64,000 bases of DNA, from assembly GCA_001695595.3 (NCBI GenBank), contig MBPM02000062.1, positions 186,001-250,000 of the forward strand, in the 5' to 3' direction. The DNA is from Plasmopara viticola (Eukaryota; Oomycota; Peronosporomycetes; Peronosporales; Peronosporaceae). Numbering within the stretch: the first letter of the stretch is position 1; every line of letters starts with the position of its first letter. Below the pieces are notes generated by a model. It was not told the DNA's origin and made no database searches. It saw only the letters and a list, made by a program, of their open reading frames with translations. Positions 33,167-48,100 of the stretch are shown here, in pieces. A program made the translations under genes and the position numbers.

Positions 33167-36100
33167 AAGAAGCGACAGGGCTGGCTGGACGTTGCCTGTG
33201 GAAAAGGATTCCCGCTACTTCACGTGCGATCGCCTTCAAAGCTTTTGATTGTGATTGGTGCATAATGTATTGACAAGATTCACGTGGTATCATAGCGAAA
33301 ACTTAGTTTGATTTGCAAAAGACCATTGCAACTACTTCATTGTGGTTGAAAATTTTCAAAAGTCCGATTTTCGGACGGAAAGCTGTTGCTGAAACAATTT
33401 AGCACTACAAAGAGGTCAAAATTGATGACGTGAAAGCGAGTGACGACCTTCATTAGCCGCTGCTGCTAGCGAAAGTTGGGTGCTCTCTCAAAAATCTAAT
33501 AACGTAGCGTCTTCCTTTATATCATTACCATTAATACATACATATATGTCGGCCGTGCACCTGACCAGCCTTCCTTTTCAAGGAGCCGTATATAGAACAA
33601 GGGTGAAATTTACGACTCACTAAAGCATAGATATTCAGAATCAAGCTGCACGCACCTATGGCCTTGCCCCGCCAATCGATTATGAGCTCGTGATTTCATG
33701 CCACAGCATGCCCATGATCTAGTCATACTTGTCGATGTCAAGTAGACGAAATGCTTTTGTCCCCCAGTTTCACAGCCGGGTCTTCTCACCTTGCAACATT
33801 TTCATCCATCCTATTAGCGGTGCAAGTCTAGACTATTTTTTTCCGTCGCTATTCATTAAGACATCCATTTTCAGTCGCGCAAATTCCTTTGACGCGCCAG
33901 ACTTGACCCAGATTGAAAATTGCTGATCATAACTTCGTGCACCTGCGTGTGCAACCAGCAGGCACATTTTCGAGCCACGAGCAAAGGTCGTTGGGTCTAA
34001 ACACAACAAGGCTTTTCGATGTAAGTAAGCTATGCCGCCGCTTAGAGATTTAGCACTCGCTCCAAGCGCGTCGAGCATAAACACAGGTCAGTAATAAGCC
34101 CGCTATTAGAGGTTAAATATGATAAGTGGTATCCATGACAAAGTCTGAGACCTGCTGAACCTGTGGCTTGTAACATAAGTCGAGTGGGCATTTATATAAC
34201 ATCCTGCATGCGTCAATCTCACCTGAGCTTCAAATTTGAGAGCCAATACGTTGCTCACCGCGTAATTAATCTTATCACTGCACGCTCCGCGCGCTCCGTG
34301 CATGCGATTCGATTAAAAGTCTGTCAAAAGTTAAGCCAATAGCTTTGAAGTAGCACAAGCGCACAATGATCAGAGTTTAGCTTGCCTGACACCGAATCTG
34401 AGGGCGAAGCGCCAGACGAGCCGGCTGTAATTAACCAAAAGAGGCATCAAGTCTCTTATTTTAACGAAAAGCACTTGAAGCTCTTATAGCCACCGCGGGA
34501 AAGCAGACATGTGGCTTCAATGAACGAGGACACACTTCCGACACTGCTAATTGTATCAGTGGTGCTCACACCTCACGAAACTTTTGAAAGTGACGAAATG
34601 TGTTTTAAGCTTTGGGTACAAAAGTACAATATGCTGTACTCTTAGCTCGCATTTCGCAACTACTTCAGAAGTCGATGCGCGAGTGGATTGATACTGTGGT
34701 TCAAGTTCGCTCAAATAAGGTACTACTAATAGACTGTCGTTCTGCGGCTTCTTGTTACAACAACATGCTTCCCTGAAAACTTCTTCTGCACCGACCACGA
34801 AAAAAGCTATGCCAGTGGCCCAGCATCTTCAGATTTAGCCGTATGAGCCATAGTCTTGTCGAAGGCACTATTGAAAGCGTCTTTAATTACGAAGCGATCT
34901 TACCAAGAAGATTTAAATATTATCTTAAGTCTTCAGAGTGAGGGTATCGCGTTCTCTTTGATCGTTGCGGGGCTTGAAGGTGATCGCATTGGAAGGAGAC
35001 GATGGTTTGTTACAATGCGCCACATTGAGTGTTCTCTGTCTTGATATGGCTCTCGACCGATGTCTGGTGGATACAACCCTGGAGCTGGCGAACCTTAGCG
35101 CCAACGATCTTGTAATTTTAAGGTCTTGTTCGACTGGAGCTCGAGCCTCGATCTCGCAGTCATGCTTGCCAAGTACCCTTCAAGACAGAGGCCGAAACAC
35201 ACCGTGTCCATATATTGTCCACTGCGATTGCTTAATGTGCAAGCCGCTTTAAATGTAAAGAAGGAGGTATCTATTTCTCCGAAAAATTTTCAATGAGAAG
35301 GCAGCTTTGTCACAAAAATCAAGTTTATATACCGCACATCACATTCTATAGACATAGAGAGAGGGATGAATGTTATCCAGCACTCTAAGCTTTACACGAA
35401 GAAGGATCGATTTGATCATAACGATGACCAGACAGGCAAAGAGAGAGCAGTTGTCAGGCCGGGTCATTTTACGATGACCAAGCCAATGCTACAGAAGGTA
35501 GCTTCGGCTTTTACACGTGCCAACACACCAAAAGTATTAAATTCGCGTCTATTGTTAAGATTTCGTATGCAAAGGCTGAATTTACAGCTAAGACTGCGCC
35601 TGTAGATAAGCCTAAATTAGCCACAAAGGCTGCATCTCCGTATAAGCGGCAAGCTCCTAAAAAATGCTCGTAAAAGACTTTATCATTCCACTGCGGCGAG
35701 GAAAGTGCACATACCGTTCGACGATCCAACTACGTCTCAGTGGGCGAAGATCAAAAGAAGCTTTTGTTAGGCTTTTAGCCCACAGGAGTCGCAACAAAGC
35801 TCAAGTTGATGGAAACGTTGTCGAATCAAGGCCTCCAATGAGGAGGGTACGCCACAAAAGGTGAACGATGCATCATCAAACTCCCTCTTCATACAAAAGG
35901 CCTCACCCTGGCCAGAGAAGTCCATTGTTCCAAGGGACATATACCTGACATGGGGCGCTTTTTGCGTACAATGTTACTGATGGTGAGGGCTAGGAGAGAA
36001 AGGTAGACGACAAAATAGTGTAATTTTTTAGTGGGTTTAGTGGCCGCAGTCACTAACGCAATTGGAAAGTGGCTTTGTGACTGATCCACTACTAGATAAT

Positions 36101-39100
36101 GGCGCACGTCGCAGTCCCGTGAGAGATGTACTCACTCGTTTGACTGCGGGATTAAGTAGGAAATGACTTCTACTTTTTCTATCTATCTAACTTCCAGGTG
36201 GGTAAAATCCGCCCTTAAGATAGAAGGTTATCACCGTCAGCAGACTGATGCCGGTCTACTGAATCAAACCGTGGCGACGAGCAGCATGTTCAGCTCCATG
36301 AATATAGATGGGCCACTTCTAGCGCAACATTTATGAGCAGCACTTGATGTAAAAGTATCCATTGTTTCAGCGCAACCTTATGACGGCTATGCGCATGCAT
36401 TTACCATCGTACTTAGTGGCTTGGAGACGATTTATACTCAAGATGTCCCGGCTTCTGCAAAATGCCAAGTTAGCCTAACTTACGCGCATAACGCTTAGCA
36501 AACTCTATTACACGGCTATAAGACCGTGATTTCATAAGAAGTGCCCCTTCCTTTTGTTACCAGGTTGCAACGGCCTTCGGGTTGTCCGGCTGGAGATGCT
36601 CCGGTAGCTACCGTAAGGTTGTGAGGTAGGGTAATTATGACACTTCACAATCTCCTTATGCTCATGAGAGTGCCTGTACTTGTCTTCGCGCTCCACACGG
36701 CCGAAAAGCGGCAAGGAATTTTGCTTATGCCTTATGCCTCATGCATAAGCAGCAAGACATCGCGTATACGGGCATGAGATAGCTGTCAGTGCCGGCCCTG
36801 GCGCTTAAGCTACGGCTTCTTCGGAATAACACTATAATTTGAGTTACTTGAGGAAGAGATGGACAGGTGATTTAATACTTCTACAATCAGATCGACCGCC
36901 GCGCATCGCTGATAAATCGAGTCATGTTAAAAGTTGTTTTCATCGTAGTGAGTTCCGGACTTGATCATTTACCCATAGCTTGCAGCCTTAAGGATATTTA
37001 GCCCGTCAAATTTGCTCAATACCGCAATGACCATGGCCAGTATCAGCCGCCGTATGGACAGCACTAGTGCTTCACTTGTTAGCAAGGTCGAGCGTGGAGA
37101 CAACGCTTCAAAAAGTGCTGAATACTTCCTAGGCGTCACATGGGGCTCAAATTCTAGAGTCGCAAAGTTTCTTGCGACATTTCCCTTTGATTGCTGGGTG
37201 CGCTCGATAGTGTCCTAGACGATCAATGGTGTAAAACGTTTGATTTCTTTTGAAAAATTGTAAAGGTCTAATACAACGAGTATTTGTTTTGATCTTTCAA
37301 GAAAAATTTAGAATTTTATCACCGCAAACAAATTGTTTTGATCTCTTTCACCGCGTTAAATTAAAAAAATCTTTTACTTATTTTCGCGAATACAACTGCA
37401 TCCTTTACGCTGCTTAGTTTTGACCGACGGTATTGAAATCGCTAAATGTTTTCTGTAATAAAGTTGGTCATGGTTTTGAGACCTGGAATTCAAGGTATTC
37501 TGAGCCTTTCTCAATCATCTTGGATGCGTTCGTCCATCTTGTTGTAGAGGGACTTTAAGGTGTAAATTTGTTTGTATAAAAGAATGTAAAGCTTGTAGAT
37601 GTGTGAAGTGCTTGTTGAGCGCAGCCGCAACTATGGGAAGCTTGTCCATCCACAGATGTGGCGCGTCAGCGCACATACTGCGCAGTATCCCTCTAGCTCA
37701 CGATCGACTCTTTTCCTCGGGCTATTTGTTTACAGATCGTCTACTGCGAAGATCGGCCACCGGGTGCCCAATAGTAATATCCAAAAAAATAAGGTACAAA
37801 AGTATCGGATCGTGAATAGCTTTGCTGTTTGTCCCCTAGCGATACTAACTTAGATTTTTTGTAAAACATCTTGCTTAGCCTGCACACGATATCATCATGC
37901 CCGTATTGACATTGCCTTTCGGTAAGCTAAAGACAAAGTTGAGGCTTTTGGACTTTGCACATGAGCTGACGTGCAATCCACGGGCTTATACATCTGGAAG
38001 GTCGCGTCTCACGTACTTGTCTGACACAGAAAAACGTCTTCTTTTGACTAAGTTGACTGCTAATTGGAGTATAACGAACCCTCAGAGATATATAATACTC
38101 CCGGTCTTTGTCGTCTAGAGCAATTGCTATGACCAATTACCCTAGACATCTGCCTGCTCATCGTAGTGTATTGGAAACGCTGTCAAGGGGTCAACTTCTC
38201 GACTTAAGCATCGTCGCCTGCGTTTAAAATTCTGTTGAACGCTATTTATCTTCATCCATTTAATATACCTATCGGACTAGCTTAATCATAAAACTTACTG
38301 CCTCGCTGATGTGAGCCAACTCATAATCTGGCCTACGCAATTGTGCATCGGCAAGCACATTGAGCTTGCCAGTATTGTATTTGGTAGAAGAACTATATTT
38401 TGCCAGAATGCAGCTTATAACCCCACTTTTAGGACAAGCAAGGCATATTTACGCCGTCCGTAGAAAAGACTGAAGTCTTCGGCTGCTTTGTAAAAAATCT
38501 CCTCGGCTTGGCTTACGCCACGCTATAAATTTAAGAGACCCACTCAATTATTTGCACGAGCACAATGCTGACTATGCGACTTTCACAAAGCCGTGGTCCA
38601 ATTAATGTGAGAATGAGCGCGCTAAACCTTTTTTACCAGTCACCATTCCTGGCTTTGCCTGAATAGACAAAAGCCATGTAGCGTCGTTTGCGACGATTTT
38701 AGCCATGCCATTACTTTGAACGAACGGTAGAAACCGTTTTAGACAACGAACTGCAAGCCATGAGGTACACACTAATGGCATTCCGCGTCCAACAAAAACA
38801 CATTTATTAATAAAAACACAAAATTAATCGATTATTATAATTAGGAGAAGAAAACAAATGTTCAGGAATTTGGTCTGGCTATATATCGGTGACAGAACAG
38901 GCAGCAAGGAAGGCCGTGTTAGCCAAGAAGAGGAGCGCAGAACTTTATCAGTGCGTACTCCGTGGCAAGTGTATCGTTGCTGAAGAAGTTATGCAGATCC
39001 AAGCTGCGTAATTGAAATGACTTGGCTCACTCACGATCACTCTCATCGATTTGCAGTAGAGTTCGACCGATGGCGTAATTGAAAGCATTGCGCCAACACT

Positions 39101-42100
39101 AAATGGATTTGTCATAGAGCAGAGCTTCGTGGTACAAGGTGATTTTTTGTTACAAGGAACAACTCAAAAAGAAAGGCTTATGGTTCTTAGTAGGCACCTG
39201 TAAACATTTACACCGATGCTTGTAATGAGGTACTTCGAATGGATTAATTCTCTGTATTAATTACAAAGTGGATTCTAGTGTAACCTAAAATTTTAGCCAA
39301 TATAGATATACGATCGGCATATTGCATTCTGTTGAACACGTTGATCTCCATGATAGCTCACGGTCCTGCATGCTTTCTCTGTGTGACATGTTGCGTACCT
39401 GCTAGTAAATAATGCGCACGTTAAGGGAGCAAATTAATTTTTTCAATCCTCGCAAAGGTTGAATTTTCTCGCATCTGTCGTAGCTGAAATTTGTTTAGTT
39501 TCTACGAACAAAGCCTATGTTTGAGGGCTCAGTCTACACAAGCTGAGGTAGCCGCGATGGTAGCGCTAAATGTGGAAAAGCATATTTTCAAAGAGAAGTA
39601 AGCTTAAAGCCCCCTTTTCGGCTTTAAAGAGGTAGAGATAAATACTAAGAAAGATATGATATCGAATGACTAGGTGCGCGTAACGTTTGCACTTTCTAAC
39701 CAAAAGGTTAAGAAAAATACTGAGCACTTGCCCGCCGAACAACTTCATCGGCGTGTCGAATGCTCTGGGGAACATGAAAAAAATGATGATAGCAATTTCT
39801 TTTCCGGCAAAAAATTGAGCTTTGTCAGCTCCAATACTTTCGAACCTTAAAGCAAAAAAAAGTCAATATACGTATAGAAAAAGAATTTGGACTAGCTCCA
39901 TCATTAGGGCGCCACTACCTAAACAAGCCAAGGTGACAGTGAAGTCGGACAGCTTCCTCCTCACACTAAAGGCTTTAAGTTGCAGTCTAAAACTACGTAA
40001 GAGAGACTTCAAGTTGGTTTTTAAGCGGAATGAAGTCACAGACACCTTCTCGGAGTGCTTAAGAGGGACAAATTCTTGTTCAATATGACACAAAAAAGTG
40101 GTGTCCGTGAAAAGCTGGCTTATATCCCGTGCTCCCGAGAAAGGCAACATTCTTGCTTTGGTTGTAGAAAAGTACAAACAATGCGTCGTGATTCTCTTAA
40201 AAGAAACGATGGAGTGGGTCTTTGTCTCGAGCTTCACATGGTCGCTGGCGAAAGCCGCACCCTGATGAGGTGAAAGCTGGTCAACAGTTGGAGCGAGTGC
40301 CCTCCTAGGACTGCATAGCATAATAGCCGTTGAAAGCTTGATAAATCTCGAAAAAAGAGTAGCAACGTTAGATTCTTGGGGCTTGCTTAGATCCTTTGGC
40401 TGCCTATAGAGCAACCGAGGCAATTAATCTCTACCAACAAATTGCCACATTCCTAAATGCTGGCACAATGTTCACTGGTTTTCATGACTCCAATACCCGC
40501 CTCGGATGATCTACATGGGTCTATAAAGCCAATCGATGTTCTCCGAAACGACCATGAGCGAAAGATTTGTGTTGACCGTTACTGATGCGCTTGTTAGTTC
40601 TTGTGGTATCAGTTGTATGCCCCATAGCATACCGCTGAGCGTACTTCTTACCATAAGGGCTTTATTCGAGTAATTCGGCTTTAGGGAAACTCGTCTACCA
40701 AATCTAGTACACTGTAGAACACAGACCGTCTTTAGCAACAAATCCTCTCTTGACTTGGATGCTTGTGCATAAACCGTGGCACTATTTAGCTCGTTATAAG
40801 CATTTAACAGTCGTCACGTCGCTTAAACTTTGGGCGCTGTAAGTAGATGACAAGTACGGAGATTTTTCCTTCCGCATCATGCGATTGGTTGCCCTTCGGT
40901 GAAGAGGGCAACAGTACCTTCACTCTGCTCTCATCACTGAGGCTATTGCAGTGTATCGCTACTATCACGTCATCCCCCGTTATCCAAGCACTTTATCTGT
41001 TAAAAGTCATGATTTTGGGTTTCTGAACGCCGCACCTTAGTGTGCCTTGAATTAAGGACATACTGGAAATTTGACATTGTTCGGGATGTCTAAGTCATAA
41101 TGCAGCGTATGCTACCTATTAAACTGATCCAAATCGTTTTCGTTTAGACCGAAAAATGCTTTTATACCCTGAGAGAAACTTTGATGCTCAGAAGCACGAC
41201 TGCTCGGGTATTTTGGGGTGACAATCCATCCAATTACTTTGTAATTTCGAGTTTTCTCACGGTCAGTATCTCCGACACCTCTGGTAGTGCTTTTTACTGA
41301 ATTGCACGCGCCGTGACACAGCTACCCTAATAAATCCTCTCCACTGAGCTTTACAGACCCATACTACCCACTTGCAAAAGTTGGCCAAGGAAGGCTTTAG
41401 TCGACAATCTTAATTTTATCCTTGGAGTAAGTTCGATATATTTAACACCTTCCAAATTTACCCCAGACATATACTTGTCAAAGCTTCCTTTCACACAAGT
41501 CGGGTGCACAACAGGGGTGTGAACCTAACTCACAATATCGCTGTTGCGCACAATTGAACTACTAGTACCGACGGCTTTCCTAATCTATCCATCCTGAGCT
41601 CGTACTTTACCAATCAAGGCATGTCCAGGAATAAGTCGCACTTGTTCATGTCAAGGACAAAAAACCTGTGCTGTCGAAGTTATCAGATTTAACAGCCAAG
41701 GTCTATTTTACAGAGATATTATCGTTAAACAATCAGACCGGGACTAATTTTGCTTGCTGCTCTCGTTAAGATCATTGCTCAAAGTAAACCGCAATCGATT
41801 GCCGGAATACAAATTCTCGCAACGCACCAGGACCTATCAAGGCTTAAAATGGACGTTAAAGAGAGCCTAAAGAAATTGGTGACCCTTGCTGCACGATAGG
41901 CAGTCAAAACGCTGAAATGTATCGAGAGATGACGGACTTTATAAAGCTCCTTCCTTAATAGCAGGCTCAAAATTTAGTCGCTTGTGAAGTCTTCAAGATA
42001 GAACAAAACACGTCAATATTGTACTAAATTGTAGTTTAAGCTGCATTATAATGCGTTTCGACCATTTGAGCGAAAAAAAAAACAATTGCTCATCTAAGTA

Positions 42101-45100
42101 TCGTGCATCTTCCTGCACGCCTTCTTTGAAATTATAGGTACCGGAATTTACAAGCTGAGACTAGGCTGTCTCTAGCGCGGGATGCTATTAGCTATCCGAC
42201 GGATTGTGCGACCACGTTTCGTACTATAAATTATACTGTGGGGTCGGTTTGATCAGTGGGGTGTCTAGCTCATTCGACTGTTAAACACCCATTTGAGCGC
42301 TAATTGGAAGGGAATTTACGCTTTTGGGTGTGATTGGTCGTCCAATTTACCCCCGGCTGTCTACATCAAATCCTATTGATATTGAACCAGATAGCGACTA
42401 AGTGCTCAAGCAACCGTGTCAGTCTAGTCTCCCGACTATAGATGTGACAGCTCGTTCAAATATCTCTGTTTGAATACCTTCCACTCCCGGGTCAAGCGAC
42501 TGGTCCGGGTCGGTCACGTCTCCAAGCTCTGTGACACCGTCACATCTGTGTCTTGGCGTATGACTGAATAAGTGGTGGTTTTGCAAGAGATGGCCTGATG
42601 TTTTTTTTGCTAATAATTGCTTTCGATTACAACTATGCGGCCAGCAACCCTGGAGATTTCATGGATCTTCCGGCCAAACATGCTGTCATGAAGATTAGCT
42701 TGACAGTAGCTCGAGCGAGTATTTGGTCAACTTCCAGGGCAACGTGCTGGAGAAGATGACGATCTTGCCGTCGACTGGAGAGTACTGCGCCACCTGATAA
42801 AGGGCTATTATTAGTGAGAACGAGCTAGGCGCTAAATTGGAAATCTCGTGAGATATAACAGAAAGTTGCAACGAATGACTCCAAGGTGAAGACTCGAAGA
42901 AAAATCAATGTGGAAAGCTTGACACCAGTCTGAGTATAGAGGTCACTTTTACAGGTGTTTTGGCGTGAAAAGAGTGCATACCGGCACACACTGTCAAGAC
43001 AAAAAAATAAACGAGGAGATACAAGGATCAACCGGAGCCGTGATGACTGGTCTGAAGAAGCTTTTGGCAGAGATTTGACAGAGAAGCAAATTTGCAGGCA
43101 AATGTACTGTCTTCTATTAAGGTAGAAGGCCCCGTGTAACTTACTGGACATGGAATTAATTGTCCATACCCTGGCAGAGTTGTACTGAAGCACCTGCGCC
43201 CGGATTATTTGAGAATAAGGCCTATGCTTCCTGCTCTAGAGAAAGCTAGGGCATGGAAAAGTGTAGTGCAAATGAGTCTAAATTCAAATTTTAGGTACGC
43301 AATTCGCGATCGATCCTAATGCTAAAAAAATGGTAAATTTATTACAAGAAAAATATACTTAAAGTTAGCCTTGAAACTTATGAGCACAAATTTTAGCAAA
43401 GGTCAGCAGCTTCATCACGAGGTACAATTTCGTAGCCAAAGCAAATATTCTCGAAACTGCGTCTCATTTACTTACAAGACGTACGCGCCAAATCCGAGTG
43501 CACGTTTTTGTGGTAAGCTCACGCCAAAATATGAAGCTACTAGGCTATCATCAGAGATTTGGTGTTTAGCAAACTTTTTCACATATCTAGGCTAGTGGTA
43601 TTTACACAGCGTCTTGCACAGTAGAAGCGTACAAGAAGATCTAAGTTCTTCTAATCATTATCCTCAATCTCAACGGAGTCGACGTATGCGACGGAACATA
43701 GTTCAAAGACAGTTTTTTTGTTCAACTCATCCTACCTATATATCACGTTTGTTTGATTAATTAAAACTATATATAATTTCAGAAACAGCTATGTGATTTA
43801 GGCAGTGCCTACAGTTAATCTTAAATAGACCTCTGTGATGGCTGCATTGTGATGTTTTGAAAATTAATAAAAAGGCAGTATTTCGAATTGAGAAGTTAGC
43901 AAAATAGGCAAGACACAGTCTAGTGGCCAATATTAAATGCATGTTGGCCAGACAGTAATTTTGGGCAATCACCTCACAGGGAAACAGAAGGTTGGTGTCG
44001 TCATATCGACGACCAAGACGGGCCATTAATAGGGCTGTTAGTTTGGCCAGGTCATTTCACAAAAGCTAGGACTAACCGAAGCCAAAAGAGGTTGCTTTAG
44101 CTTTCCTAAGTGCCACTACATCAAATCGGCCTCTGCGCCTGAGGCCACGCCTGTTACAACGTTTTAGCCAGCAACAAAGGATGTGCCAGCACTGTGGACC
44201 GTGAGTTCAGAGTAAGTCGCTCTTTAAAAGACATTTATGACAAGAAATGTCTTCAAAACACCAAGCAAGAAAAGATAGATGGGCGATGAATATGACAAAC
44301 CTTTGCCGTCGAGTATAAACGTTAGCCACCGCGTCATCCACTCCTCTCTGGGCAACGAGGCCGACGAAAAGAAGAAAGGCATCCCAGATAAGAATTTCCC
44401 ATCCAAAGAAGAACTGCCCTCAACTTAATGAGCTTATTGCTCAGCTCTTAGCTTGCAACGTGAAGCGGTATAAGTTTTTCGCCTAACCGACTTGTATTTC
44501 ACACAATGGTTGCTTTGGGCACTGTCAGTTGCTGTATGACTACAACTATATAGTGGTAATACCATATTGTGTAGCATAGGTCATACAGTGATTTGAACGG
44601 CAATAAGAAGTCAGTACTTAACTGTAGGACGGTGTATGGACATCTGCTGATGTTTATCTGTAGTGAAACGCGCCATTTGCGGTAATATTGTCTCCTTCGC
44701 CAAGCGCACCAATGTTAAGGGAGCCGAATTATTGATGCCAACCAATCCTTTCGAGAACAGCAGGAAATCCGCAGCACAATCAACCATAGATTGCTAGTGC
44801 TCAGAAGACCATGAAGGTTTTGTTGAGTGTACTGGCGTGTCGAATAATTGGCGTGCATCTCCACTGATAGAAATAATTGGCCATATGCCAAGGCCTACAA
44901 GCACGTCGTCAATGTGACGTTGTCACCAATCGCTTAGCGAAAGGAACAAGTAGAGGATACCGATGTAAGGTTCCGCGACTTGCGATCTTCGAAAGCAGTT
45001 TAGTTTTGAACTTAAAAGCGAGGCAAGATCTAATTCTGCTCTTAGCGTGATTAAGCGCTTTGAATCCTGGTCTGAACTTTGTTCAAATACCTCCAAAACC

Positions 45101-48100
45101 ATCCACTTTGCTCACAACGGAGCGTCGGTGAGCCATAAGACACCTCTGCTAGAAAGTAAAGGCGCTTCACTGACTTATATCTCGACGTGCTGGACATTAA
45201 ATCTAAAAGACGAATGCTGATGGCGCCCAAAACAAGAGTTTCTAAGGCGGGGTGAAACGTAAATCACAGAGCAATGCCTATAGAAAGTAGCATTTGCTGC
45301 ATGCCGGTGATTTCATGAATAAGTATGCAACGAGGCGTATGGAGCTGAACAGAAGCTAGTGAGGGGTCCTTATATGACACAGCACTCGCTTCATGTATTG
45401 TGTATCTTATGTGGCTTTAAATCGAGGCAGAACGAGCAAAGTCCTAACACCGCACTTTGAATGAAGCGTTTACACGGAGCAGTGCCCAGAAGAGACAGCA
45501 CCCGTTGCATGCTGTGAGCGACGAAGTTAAAATATAGCTAAGCTATCAAAGAAAGATCGTTTCAATACATGGGAAATCTTTTAGCAACGCTTTATAACAG
45601 TCATTGAATAGTTGGCGCAATATGGACGATCAGAAGTCGAAATACTTGAGGCGCCGCCTTTTCGATACGCGATGATCGGCTCATGCTCCGCTGAGCAAAG
45701 CATTGGTGGAAGTCGATGCAGGCTTCGATGTGTCAATGCATAGTCGTGGCGATGCGAATGTAGTTCGGAGAGTCTCGCCCAGACCGTCGATCTCATCGAA
45801 AAGAGGACGGCAGCGCAGAGCTTCTCGTCTTTGATGGGGAGGGTCTAAGAAGACATAATGTGTTAATAGCACTTAGCTGTATACTTTTATTAGATTGAGT
45901 ACTGGTACGGTCGAGGGCAAGACCTCAGATGCTGCTGCATTCAAAACAGCCTCTTTGTCCAGACTGTGACGTCGTATAAGGCCGTACCTGTCGAGTCTTA
46001 ACATTTGGCCTGCCAGAGAGCTGATAAGGCAAGTGAGGCGCTGAGAGAGCCTAGCAGCGGTGCTTGCGCAACTATTGTTCTACCTAGTTCGGTGATGTAC
46101 AGGTACCTCCGCCTATAAGCGATGAATGTGCGAACACCCACCTGAGTTGTTCACCAGCAAAAACCACGAAGAAGCATCATGTTGATGACAGTGCTTTAAA
46201 TAGCCTTGTTGCCGGAGGAGATGTCCGTAAAGATGTATGACTTAACATTTGACTTGCCAAATATGCTGCCTTTGCTTGTTTGGTAATAAAACTTGGATAC
46301 CAGGAGAAAGAAAGTAAAGTAAAATATGACAGCTTCCGGTTGAAACCTTGAGTATCAAGGGTTTTTTGTGACTTTGTCACTGGCGCAAAGGGTGAGGGGT
46401 TCCATATTCAGGGACCGATGCAAATCGCCACATCTTCTCATTTACTAGACAGCAGGCCCGACGAGAACCTTCCGTGAACACGTTTTGGCCGATGCGAGCC
46501 ATGGCGTCGCGCAGTAAGCTCGCCTGATTCGCATGTGAGGGTCTTGTGGAGGTCAGTTCTTGAACGTCATCTAAGATTTAACTTGACATAATAGAGCCTT
46601 GGTCACAGCCAGACTTACAGCTGCTATGTGTGGCTTCAATTTGCTTTCTTGATAGCTTTACTCGGTGTCGCATAAGAATAAAAGCAAAAATGGCCTGCAT
46701 CCGGTATGGGATGGCCTTGGGCACTCTCTGCCACTGCCACGCCTCGATTAAAGAATCGAGGTAAGCCCTGCGGGATATTACAAACCAACAAGAGCGCACT
46801 TTTCTTCGTCGACAAGCTCAAAGTATAGCAAGCTCCTTCAATCGTATTAAAACAACCCACCTCCGAGATGTCAAGGCTTCGTCTTGATGCTGGGTCAGTC
46901 GCTGGAAACACAAACTCCGAGCAATGCTTTCATAGCTTATTGTTTCCAAAAGCGCTTCTGCCATCTCGCATGGGATGTTGCCAGAGACTGAATTTTGCGT
47001 TTGAGTGCATAAGAATAGTTTAGTGAGCGATAGAAATAAGTTGTTGAAAACACTCGATTTGGCAGGAGTGGTAGCGTAAAGGCGATGTGCATATCTCAAG
47101 TGGCTTTTTTGCATATGCACCAAAACTGAATTTGTAATCTAGCACAGATTGTAAAGAGAGATTAAATTGAAAAGAGGGCGTCGATAGCAAAAACCCCTCT
47201 TTCTGGGGCTAAACCCTCCTCTTTGCTGACCACTAATAGTACAGCTTCAGATCCTCAGCCACCGCTTTTTATGCATTGATAAGCACCGGTAGACATTCCT
47301 GCCAACACCAGTTTCTCAGACATTTATTGACATTATTTGTTATTGTTGTGATGACCCGACGTGGAATACGCGTCCTGTATTACCTTGCATAGAGTTGTCT
47401 TAAATTTAAATATTGTTTCACATTTAAAGAGAGTCTGGCTGGCATTACCCGCTTCCAGTCAAACCAACGGAGAGGCACTCTTATGTGACCACTTCATAAA
47501 AGGCCAAATCTTTCTTTCAATTGTCGTAAAAGTGTTGCGTTTTGGGGATGCTGGTAGATATCGGCAGGTACGCTTGTTTTGTCCATCTACTCAAGGCTAT
47601 GACGGCATTTTCTTTTTTTGCGTACGAGGATTGTGATGCCGCATTATTCTCGAAAAGAGATGGCTCTCGGCGTGAGGAAAGTGTGCAACAAAACCCATAG
47701 GGTGACCACGACTTTGTACCATACTCGCATCATGATGCTAGGTCAAATGTTTATCGACTTCTTTGAAAGAGTAGTATATTCACATAACGCCGAACCAGCG
47801 TTTTCGCTTCCTCCTGGAGCGTGGAATTTGGCAGCTGTGGGGTATTCATTTTTCTAGGGAGCTGTAGCCACCAATCGTGATCACATATCCCATTTTCTAG
47901 CGGCAGACTAGCGTCTTGTCTGCGTTGAAGATTGTGCTCGTATAGGAGGCTCATAATTCTTGAAAAAGCATGCTTGCATGCTGTTTGTAGGACTACTTGT
48001 GCAGGCAATTACTTTTTGTGCATCGAATGGCAGGAATTGTGAGCTACTTAACAAGAAGGCAATCCACGATATAATGCATCGTTATATAAATAAAGTGTAC

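Noticed and set aside
39863..40423. 186-codon minus-strand frame
   Set aside because: Longest frame of the gene desert, but no recognisable domain, and plus-strand frames of similar quality overlap it.
42529..42543. Palindromic TGTGACACCGTCACA as a possible LTR end
   Set aside because: No second copy at a suitable distance, no primer site and no coding relic beside it.
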